A DNA stretch of 64,000 nt from Blattamonas nauphoetae. Lineage: Eukaryota; Preaxostyla; Oxymonadida. The notes beneath the pieces are model-generated. The model saw nothing but the letters and a program-made list of their open reading frames with translations. It did no database searches and was not told where the DNA came from. How positions within the stretch are numbered: position 1 is the first letter of the stretch; the number at the start of each line of letters is the position of its first letter. The DNA lies in the NCBI GenBank assembly GCA_033064195.1, contig JARBJD010000002.1, positions 558,001 to 622,000 of the forward strand, given 5' to 3'. This document shows, in pieces, positions 55,820 to 64,000 of the stretch. The position numbers and the translations under genes were made by a program.

Positions 55820-58800
55820 ATGATAAAATGTCGCAACTTTATCCAAATTATCATTCTTATATTTCTAAGTCCCTTCCTTCTTATATCCCTTCCATTTGTA
55901 CTCCTCCACACAGCACAAGTTTGGAACTCCTCAATTTTGATCACCATTCATAGGTTTTCCAACAGGATATTCATAGCTGTTATATTATCCTCTATCCCTT
56001 TTTTGCATGTGTCTGGTCAGGATTGTTATTCTCGCCAATCTACCTCATTTTCGGATTGTATTATCGATTCGGAAACATATTTGTGTCCATAATCCTGCCT
56101 CGTACGCTGTTTCGACACTAATTCAGCTTTATCTCTCTGATAACCTCTGTTTATTTCAGTAATCCTTGTTTGTGCTCTCATCGGTGTGTTTTCAGGAAAC
56201 CTGCTGCACATCTCATTATACACACACTTTGCGTCTGTTTTTGATCTTTCATGACCTCCTCGCAGAACGGACATATTCTACTCACCTCTTGTTGTCATTT
56301 TATCTGCTCTAATCATCCCACTCTTGGCCATAGACGTTCTCCTCCTCGTCCGATCATATCATGTCGTTTACTGCATTAATAAAGCAAGTCGCATCCTACA
56401 TGATCACCTATTTCAGTATGGTCTGTGTCAAGATGACTACAATAATCGAATACGAACGCCTGTTTTCCCGTCTCGTTACGTTCTCCAATTCTTCTTCGTC
56501 ACATTCATTATCACGCTGACAGAATTCCTCCAATCGATCTCTCTCATCGTTTGTGGATTATTTGGGACTTTGCTCTCCATAATCACTATCTTTCATCTTC
56601 CGGCACTTTTTCGTCGCATTCGAGCTGTCCTCCCTCGTTACACGTTCTATTCACTGAAGTCAAGCAGTAAGTACATGATTGTCTCGCTGTCACAGACTTC
56701 ACCGGACTTGCCACATGATATGCAAAGCGATGATGATGTTATACATCCAAAATCCCTTGGAACTCCTAAACACGAAACTAAGATCTCAACAACCATCCTC
56801 CTCTCGAAACTTATGCTCGGCTTTGTCATCCCAGAAGATTCATTTGATTCTGTGTCGTCAATTATCAAAATTAGGAAGACAACCACACGACCAGGGGTTC
56901 TCAAAGCATCATCGACACCGTCTATCTTCTGGGAATATCTCGCGATCATGCTGGCTCATTCTGTATCGTCGCTTGTTGATGATCTCCTTTTCCTCATTTG
57001 TTCAATTCCATGCGTATTAAGTCTTGTCTTCATCCCATCGCTCGTTCGTGAACTTTCGCACCCATCTCAAGGATCACTGCGACGAACGAAAGCCGCATTC
57101 CGAGTTCTCTGCCGGCTTCTTTTGTCAATCCCGATTTTTCTTGAACTTCTCATTGAACTCTGTCTCGTCTTCCCGGCTCCTTTTGTTCTCATTGATCTTT
57201 TCCGAGCGCCAGCCAAGGATCGGAGGAAGATAATCTCGTTCCACTTCTTCCGTCTCATCCTCTCCATCATCGCAGTCGCCCTTTCCCCATTCTTCCTCAT
57301 CGGGCTTTACAGACTTCCGTCACTCATTCAGAAAATTAAACGGACACAATGGTCACTCCTTTTATACCCGAGTCACACTGCTCCTCAGAGTCACACGTCC
57401 CTGTTTATTGTGCCTTTGATCATCATCAAGACTGAATTGAATATCCTCGTTGACATTCCCTTCGCCATTCTCTTCCTGGGATCACTTGTCATGATCTATC
57501 GCGTCCCAATCATCATCAAATCAGTCTTCAGCGGAAAACTCACAACAACAATTGGGACCATAACTAGCCGACGATTGATCGTTTTCCTCAATTTCACTCA
57601 TTCCATCCAAGACCTGCCCTTCATCGTCTTCATTCCATTTCTTCTTTGGCGGATTCCAAACACGTTCAGAAACATTTCACTAACGCAGTCTCTTTCATTC
57701 TCTTCCACACGTTCATCAATCCTTTGGAAGGAGTTCCAGCAGCTTGGGAAGGATATCGGCTGTATTCTCCTCTTACCAATCCTTCTCATCACTGTCTGGC
57801 GCATCCCATCGCTCCACCGAGCCATTCTGTCTGCCAGAAACTCGTCATCCATCCACCGCGCCGTCTTCCATGAAACAGCGATCCTATTTCGCTACCTTCC
57901 GAGTGCTCTCGCTCTCGGCCTCCTCTTCTTTCTCGTTCCGTGGAGGATCCCTACGTTCATTCACCATCTCCGCCAATTCCCTTCATCAATAAATGACTAC
58001 CACTTCTTTCTTGTCGCATATGCATGCATCATCCTGGATTATCTGTGTCTTCCCTTTGCTCCTCTCTTCCTCCTCTTCCCACATCAGTTTAAGTGGTTTC
58101 TCAGACACAGGAATGAGCAACACGTTCTCACTCCACGAAAGCGTTTTGATTATGCCTCTGATCCGAAGGTCAATGAACGATTCGACATCAACATCGCTTT
58201 TCATCCAATTGCTTCAAGTCAAATTAAACGGGAATTACCCCTCTCGAGAGATCAGTCAGTTGTTGGAGACTTGGACACTCCAACGTCGCAATCGTCTTTT
58301 TCACACTCCACTTCTCTGACTCGTTTCTACTCCTCTTCATCGTCACACTTCCGCCATGACAGTGCACCAAGTAGCATCTCAACATGTCCTTCTCCGACAC
58401 CGTCAGTTAGCCAAGTGGAACCAAATGACCACCCACGGCTTTCACCGTCTCCCCTCGAGGATTCCTCGTCATTTTTCCCACTCTTTCTGTTCTACCCAAA
58501 CATCAACTATGTTTACACACTCCGGAAGATCGCCTCCGATTTGCTCTTCGTTGTGGAGGTTCTGGTCATTTTCGTGACGATCATCAGCGCCCCACCATAC
58601 GTCGGAGATGTGAAGAAGCTTCGAGCGAAGTCAAAGGGTTCCAAGCATTCCACCGCTGTCTTCACCGACGGATTGTATCAAGTCACACACGATCGATTCT
58701 TCAAAGCAGTCCTGAGTCTCGCCCATATCGCACTCATTCCGTTCTCAATCCTCTCGTTCCCACTTATCCCCGTTTTTCGTCTCCTTCAGCTTCGTCTTAA

Positions 58801-60772
58801 CATCAATCCTCGCAACGTCCCTTTCAAAGTTCAGAAGGAGCCGCCACTCATTTTCAACACAGCCTCGCAACTTCAGCGGGATATCACTCTCGACATTCTC
58901 CCTCTCCTGGATAATCCAGACGATGCCATCCAATTGTCTCCATACGCCATCATCCCCAAATTGTTTTCGCAGAACGTGCCTCATCTGAACTCACTCTATT
59001 CATGTCTCCACATCATCACAACAACCATCCGCACATTCCGATATCGAACTCCTGAAGGCCTTCAAGCTTACACGCATTCCTTCTACATCGTCCCAGGCAT
59101 CCTCTTCCTTCGTTGTGCAGAGGTTGCCTTTATCGATCTGTTTTGGAATGCCCCTCTTTTTGTGTTGTTCACCATTCTCAGTCTTCTGCTTGTGCTCATC
59201 AATGACATTGGTGTCCTTCTCGCCTCTCTCTTTGTCCCTGTGTATTTCTTGGCAACGTTTGGACAGCCATTATCCGATCGACTCTTCTTCAGGCACCAAC
59301 CAGCATTCGAACATCTCCATACATTTCGAGCTGTTCGGAAATGGATTGTCAGAGCTTTTGGGCATCTAACTTTCCAGTCAAGAACTGAACCACCAAAACT
59401 GTCAACGAGCGGAAATTCGCTTGTTTCAAAAGCTAAAAAGAAGGCAGATAAGACGGAACTTCGCAATTCTGTGGTAGCTTATTCAACATACGCAAAGAAC
59501 GAAGTGATCCACTGGATGCTGAATCAATTCCCGAAGACCAGAGCACCTAAGGACGTGAAAAATCAAGCAGATCCTCCCGAAGCGATAAATTCTCCTGTTC
59601 AGTCAGTCATTCCAAACATCACAGATTTAGATCAATCAGTTGAGATGCGCACAATGAACACTCAACATCTCCATCAATCTGAATCGGCTTCGGAATTGAG
59701 ATCGTCCCATTCCGATGGAGACTTCGAAACGAGTACATTCCAATCGAATTCAACATACAGCGGCAATTCAGATGACAGTAGCGAAGAGACAAGGCAGACG
59801 GAAAGTGAAGATGAGGATTCGGATGACTGGACTGTCGTGATGACAGACATTTCTCCTCCATCGACTCCTTCCTTTGAGCTTCGCCACATTCCACTCACCT
59901 CAAAAATTCTGGAAGTCGGAGGGACCCTCCCAACACCATTGTCGACACCGTCTCTCATTTACCTCAGCCAGCCAGGCCAGGTTCAACAACCACTCGTCCA
60001 CCAATTGCACACCATCGCACCAATCTTGTGCATTCTCTCCAATCCAATAGATAACACAAAATCGTTTCCTTCCTCTCTCAAAGCGATGGTAAAAGCACTC
60101 ATTGGGTTTATAACATCAAAAAACAGATCGTATCGCAACACAAACTGGATCGGTGGGAAGAGACTTTCACTGGGCAACAAGAACCTGGCCACTTTCATGG
60201 TTCGGAGGCCAACGCTACTCTTCGTCCTCAGAACCATCACACAACTCGTCATCCTTCCTCTGTGGCTCGCCTTGGAAGCAGCAGTTATGATCAGTCCTGT
60301 TTTCATATCCGGGTATCTGCTCTTCCTGCAGTCCTCTTCAGGGTCAGAGTCCTTCTTCTACATCATCTCTCGAGTGCTCTTGACCATCATCTCCTTCAAG
60401 GAGTCTTGGGTGATCTACTTTCTGCAGATTCTTATCGCCGCCAGCTGTGCAGGATCCATCCAGATTCAGCACAACCTCCTCCGCGACATTTTTACTTCCT
60501 TCCATCCCTTCCATGCATTCGAACTCTTCCTTCTCTTCCTGTTAAGCATCGTGAAGTACATCTTCGAAGCGTATCATTTTCCTCTCATGTTCGTCCTCCG
60601 TTGGTTCTGCCGACCTACTATCTTCCACAGACTCATCCGTCTATTTACTTCACTCCTTTGGAGTCTCCTTCCCATTATTATCGGAGTGGTTTCTTTCGGT
60701 ATCTCTTCATTCATCGTCACAATTCCAATCGCGATTGTTCTTTTTGTTTACTCGCTTATTGTTCCGTATTAA
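55820..60772 (+). CDS. Giant multi-membrane-span protein (~1591 aa) with repeated R-h-P motif
   Basis: Four exons (introns 55954-56020, 56083-56159, 56233-56265) give 1591 aa. I do not recognise a family. Long hydrophobic helices alternate with short amphipathic segments that repeat a motif of aromatic or hydrophobic residue, Arg or His, hydrophobic, Pro, then a helix ending in basic residues: FHLPALFRRI, YRLPSLIQKI, YRVPIIIKSV, WRIPNTFRNI, WRIPSLHRAI, WRIPTFIHHL, and weaker ones (LPHFRIVLSI, FIPSLVREL, FRAPAKDRRKI). Two Ser-rich acidic cytosolic-type inserts lie near residues 640-710 and 1090-1240. The C-terminus is again hydrophobic. More than 20 membrane helices are likely. It could be a transporter or a membrane-shaping protein; neither is supported by a motif. 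Coordinates of the first exons are the weakest. Confidence 0.65.
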
Positions 60773-60876
60773 CCTTGCATTCCCCTAATATCATTGTCTA
60801 TTTTGTTTGATGGTAATTCATGTGATGTACGTCACTTTTGAGAGGATAATGAATCGATCAACCTCCAAGAAAGAAA

Positions 60877-63090
60877 ATGGACTCACTCCCAACTTTCTTT
60901 GATTCTCTAGTGATAGGGACGGGTTTTACTGAGTCTCTCCTTGCTGCCTCTCTCTCTCGTTCAGGCCAAAGTGTTCTTCAAATCGATGAAACTGACGTTT
61001 TCGGAGAATCTAGTACAGCATTGACAATTCCACAAGTTACAGAATGGATAAATCAAGAACAAGGTAAAGGAGAGTCATCCTTGTTTTTCAACCTCAATTC
61101 GTCATTTTGGGAATCCCATTCTCAATATTCTGACCTCCATCAGAAACAATCACGATTTCTCCTCGACCTTAATCCCAAACTTCTCCAAGGCAATGGTCCA
61201 TTTCACAAATTCATTGTGCAGTCGTCTATTCTCTCATATTTGGAGTTTGGACGAGTAGACTCCGTCCTTCTCCTCCAATCGACTCCAGGACAAAGTCCTT
61301 CATTTCTCCCGTTTCCCCATACAAAAGGAGAAATAATGAATGCTCCATTTTCAATGGCTGAACGATATGCATTTGCACCGTTTATTCATCACTTAGAACA
61401 CTGGGATACTGAGGATGAACATCCCTCATTCATGGGGGGCATGGAAAACGATCTTTTTGGATCATTTCTCCAAAAGAATAGACTTGATACCCCATTAATG
61501 CATTCATTGACGGAATTATGTTTGACTATGTCTCCCTCTCCATTAAATCTTCGAACATATGAGGCTCTCAAACATATTAAGCAATATCTAATGTCTGTAA
61601 CAGTATTTCCTGTCTCACCCATCACCAATACACCAACAGCCTTCGCTTTGTGTCACTATGGAACGGCTGAAATTACCCAAAGTTTGATACGTACCGTGGC
61701 TGTGTGGGGAGGGATCGCGATGATGAAGACACGAGCAGTTGGCTTCATTCGAAGCGTCCCAGACCACAGGAACTGGACCAAAAACGTGATGGGTGTCAAT
61801 ATTGTGATGAACAAAGATGAGTGGGCAATTGAGCGAGCACGGAGAGATGGCCTGGACATAAGCGCCGAAGATAAGAAACAGATTTGGGTGAAGAATGTCA
61901 TCGCCAGCCGTTCTTCATTCGATTCGATCATTCGGCAGACACAAATCCCCGTACCAACAATTCAGGCCCCCAAAAGATGCATCCAAAGAGCTATCCTCAT
62001 CACAAATCAATCTCTCTACACCATCTCGTCTTCTCAATCAACACTCTCCGATATAACCAGCGACACGCTCCCCGTGGATGGACTTGTGATATCTGTTCCT
62101 CCGTCTTTCTTTGCACCTGCCCAAGCATCGCAACCATCTCATCCACAACGACGACAACGAGGGGCATCAGCCGCACAAACAGCCGCAACCACAACAGCCA
62201 ACAACATACTGACCAATCCTGTTTACATGATCCAAGCTCAATTCGATCGCAAAGTTTCGATATTTGCACCTGCTCCCTACTACGTTGTTCAGATGTGGTG
62301 CGTTGTTGATCAGCCAGATCTCATCCACACACCATCGTCAACGTTGTTTGCTCCACTGGTCAACCACCTCTTTTCAACTCAGTCCCAGCCAGATGAGACA
62401 AAACCTGCTGTCCTCTGGTCATTATACTTTTCACAAAAACTGCTCGATGGGCAACTTTTCAATTATTCTCAAGAGTCAATCACAGAACAATCTCTTGAGC
62501 TCTTTTCATCATCAGGCGAAGTTCCAGATCTAACATCCTGCGAAGAACAAGAGCACCCACAAATTCCGTTTCATATTCCACAGGAATCAGAGAGTCCGTT
62601 GTTCCTCGTTCTTCCATCGGCAGCGCCAACTCTCTTGTTCGATTCCACTCCATCACTCTCACATCTCCTCGATGGCCTGACTGATCCCATTGGAAGTTCC
62701 GCAATCCTGACAAAATTGGTTTCATCACAGTCTTTTGGCGGGCTTTCGGAATTGTCCATTGCGCAAATTGTTGATCTCATCGTTCGTCAAAAATGTGATG
62801 TCCTGCTTGAAAAACTACGCGCCATTCCTCGTCAAGACTTCGCAGTGGTACCGTTCATCCATCCGATCACAAAAGAGGAGGAAGAGGAACGAGATCGACT
62901 GATGGAAGAAGCATCAGCGAGACAGAGACTGAAGGACGAGGCAGATGAAGCAGCTTCGACTCAGGTGACTTCAACTGAGGAGGCTCAGCCCGAGATGCTC
63001 ACGGCGGTTGAAGAAGATAATCATGACAGACAGACAACAATGCCATCTGAATCGCTCACAGGTGAGGCTGCAGATGAGCCAAAAGAGTGA
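60877..63090 (+). CDS. REP: Rab escort protein (Rab geranylgeranyltransferase component A)
   Basis: A 737-aa intronless frame of the GDI/REP superfamily. The N-terminal dinucleotide-type fold reads FDSLVIGTGFTESLLAASLS followed by RSGQSVLQID. FLLDLNPKLLQGNGPFHKF, SYLEFGRVDSVLL and MAERYAFAPFIHHLEHWD are the sequence-conserved regions that bind Rab; the long insert (about residues 400-450) and extended C-terminus mark REP rather than GDI. The 'YGG' after the first strand is replaced by FGE. REP presents newly made Rabs to geranylgeranyl transferase and delivers them to membranes. The C-terminal ~70 residues are acidic and disordered. It starts about 100 bp after the giant membrane protein on the same strand. 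Confidence 0.88.
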   Translation: MDSLPTFFDSLVIGTGFTESLLAASLSRSGQSVLQIDETDVFGESSTALTIPQVTEWINQEQGKGESSLFFNLNSSFWESHSQYSDLHQKQSRFLLDLNPKLLQGNGPFHKFIVQSSILSYLEFGRVDSVLLLQSTPGQSPSFLPFPHTKGEIMNAPFSMAERYAFAPFIHHLEHWDTEDEHPSFMGGMENDLFGSFLQKNRLDTPLMHSLTELCLTMSPSPLNLRTYEALKHIKQYLMSVTVFPVSPITNTPTAFALCHYGTAEITQSLIRTVAVWGGIAMMKTRAVGFIRSVPDHRNWTKNVMGVNIVMNKDEWAIERARRDGLDISAEDKKQIWVKNVIASRSSFDSIIRQTQIPVPTIQAPKRCIQRAILITNQSLYTISSSQSTLSDITSDTLPVDGLVISVPPSFFAPAQASQPSHPQRRQRGASAAQTAATTTANNILTNPVYMIQAQFDRKVSIFAPAPYYVVQMWCVVDQPDLIHTPSSTLFAPLVNHLFSTQSQPDETKPAVLWSLYFSQKLLDGQLFNYSQESITEQSLELFSSSGEVPDLTSCEEQEHPQIPFHIPQESESPLFLVLPSAAPTLLFDSTPSLSHLLDGLTDPIGSSAILTKLVSSQSFGGLSELSIAQIVDLIVRQKCDVLLEKLRAIPRQDFAVVPFIHPITKEEEEERDRLMEEASARQRLKDEADEAASTQVTSTEEAQPEMLTAVEEDNHDRQTTMPSESLTGEAADEPKE

Positions 63091-63200
63091 ACCATCATCT
63101 GTGATGAACACACAGAATCTTGTTTTTAATCATTGATTTTCTCATTTCACGACTGTGAATGCCATCGAATCCGAACGATCCAGAAGATCCTCTGAAGCGG

Positions 63201-64000
63201 CTAGAAAGATGTAGTGCCTGATGTTTCCGGAGACAGCCATCCTGTTGACGGTTGTGCGAGTGGTTCTTCGAAAGAGTCCAAAAACTTTCGTAATTCTTCT
63301 TGGATCTCTGTGTTTGGCTTTGGGGAGAGTTCGCAGATGAAGTCGATTACACCCGCTCGGTCCAACCAGACCGGCAGCAACATCATTTGATCATCTTCCT
63401 CGATCTCTTCTTCGTCACTCCGAGATGCTCTATCCTGATGAAGTTTTAGGATGGGGACGAGACATTCCAAAATTGACCTGATTGCTTCCGAGTCATCCAT
63501 CGTGATAGCATTTCTCCCAACATCCACGAGCCCACACAACACCATCTCCCCAAAATCCTTGATCACTCCTCGATCGCTCAATACTTGTCCCGAAAGCATT
63601 TGAGTCACCGAGTCAGCTGAGGTGCCCATCAAGTTACTTACAATGAACATCGCTTCCCGCGCAATGGTGATGCAGAGCTGCTGACTGGGTGTAATTCCAG
63701 AGAAAGTAAGAGGAAGGAGTTCTTCAGAGTTCAAAGAAGATCCAGGTTGATCATGAGCCATATCGACATGGTACGGATCCGATTCATCATCTCGCCAGAG
63801 TTCATCGATCATTCTTTTCTCTCCATTTGGAGTAAGCCCATTCATGAGAAGGACCACTGGTTGAAGAACTCCGCTCTCAAAGAAGAAGGAGGGGGACGAA
63901 TGAGTTCCTCCACTGGCGTTACCGATGACCCAGAGAATCTGTCTGATGATCTCTTTTGTAATAACTGACGAATACGACGTTGTCGCTTTTGGGATGACAG
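63201..64000 (-). CDS. Importin-alpha-like armadillo protein, C-terminal part (5' end outside window)
   Basis: The minus-strand frame is open through the window edge, so the N-terminus lies beyond 64000. Armadillo repeats are visible: RQILWVIGNASGGTH with the Trp/Asn pair of the importin-alpha cargo groove, FESGVLQPVVLLM, AREAMFIVSNLMG and VLCGLVDVG. The C-terminal PVWLDRAGVIDFICELSPKPNTEIQEEL segment parallels the tenth repeat of importin alpha (E-x-G-G-h-D-x-I-x-x-L). Importin alpha links nuclear localisation signals to importin beta. The protein is divergent, and one REAMFIVSN repeat lacks the usual Trp, so minor binding-site function may be lost. The visible stop is at 63201. Confidence 0.8.
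   Translation of the reverse strand, partial: VIPKATTSYSSVITKEIIRQILWVIGNASGGTHSSPSFFFESGVLQPVVLLMNGLTPNGEKRMIDELWRDDESDPYHVDMAHDQPGSSLNSEELLPLTFSGITPSQQLCITIAREAMFIVSNLMGTSADSVTQMLSGQVLSDRGVIKDFGEMVLCGLVDVGRNAITMDDSEAIRSILECLVPILKLHQDRASRSDEEEIEEDDQMMLLPVWLDRAGVIDFICELSPKPNTEIQEELRKFLDSFEEPLAQPSTGWLSPETSGTTSF

Noticed and set aside
1-64000. Alternative genetic code with TAA/TAG read as glutamine, known in some oxymonads and other protists
   Set aside because: Conserved genes end at TAA (eS8, eS24, E2) and TAG (IFT80) exactly where the family ends, and these codons do not occur inside conserved exons.
1-64000. tRNA, rRNA or snRNA genes
   Set aside because: No cloverleaf-like A/B box pair or conserved rRNA segment was noticed; a covariance-model scan would be needed to exclude small RNAs.

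Overview
The window is nuclear DNA of a flagellated protist with compact, intron-rich genes. Almost every gene is split by very short GT-AG introns; nearly 60 can be modelled here, most of them 29-60 nt, with longer ones (94-118 nt) in the ribosomal protein genes. TAA, TAG and TGA all act as stops. An intraflagellar transport subunit (IFT80) and a radial spoke subunit (RSP3) show that the organism builds motile flagella. My best guess is a metamonad of the oxymonad/Preaxostyla type; that is inference from gene style, not from a marker gene.

Region 1 (1-33915) is gene-dense. In order it holds: the C-terminal part of a VASt-like membrane protein; a p24/TMED cargo receptor; a 1670-aa protein I cannot place; a 1.27-kb element with terminal inverted repeats; an EEF1A-lysine-methyltransferase-like enzyme; NOC3 (minus); a Ser/Pro-rich protein; an M3/oligoendopeptidase F peptidase (minus); a 2-phosphoglycerate-kinase/LPA1-like protein; ribosomal protein eS8 (minus); IFT80 (minus); ribosomal protein eS24; a RING-containing Rad5/Rad16-type SNF2 helicase with an 11-copy 21-bp coding repeat; an EF-hand-like protein (minus); and a 1232-aa protein with a possible C2 domain.

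Region 2 (33916-45100) has no convincing host gene. It is an island of DNA-transposon debris: at least six structures with terminal inverted repeats (several flanked by TA), a DD34D mariner transposase relic, a pogo/DDE_1 transposase relic, a tyrosine-recombinase-like fragment and a near-perfect 783-bp palindrome.

Region 3 (45374-64000) is gene-dense again: NADAR/YbiA-like protein (minus), RSP3, RAB3GAP2-like protein (minus), a helical-repeat protein (minus), a ubiquitin-conjugating E2, a PPP phosphatase with a secretory-type N-terminus, a HAUS1-like augmin subunit, a 1591-aa multi-membrane-span protein with a repeated motif, Rab escort protein and an importin-alpha C-terminus (minus, running off the edge).

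The host genes serve ribosome supply (eS8, eS24, NOC3), Rab and secretory traffic (p24, RAB3GAP2-like, REP), the flagellum and spindle (IFT80, RSP3, HAUS1-like), chromatin/DNA damage (Rad5-like) and nuclear import. They are not an operon or a pathway cluster. Neighbours alternate between divergent and convergent pairs, with gaps of only 8-170 bp between divergent start codons. Exon models were built by hand from splice signals and reading phase; the summed coding length was divisible by three in each complete model I checked.
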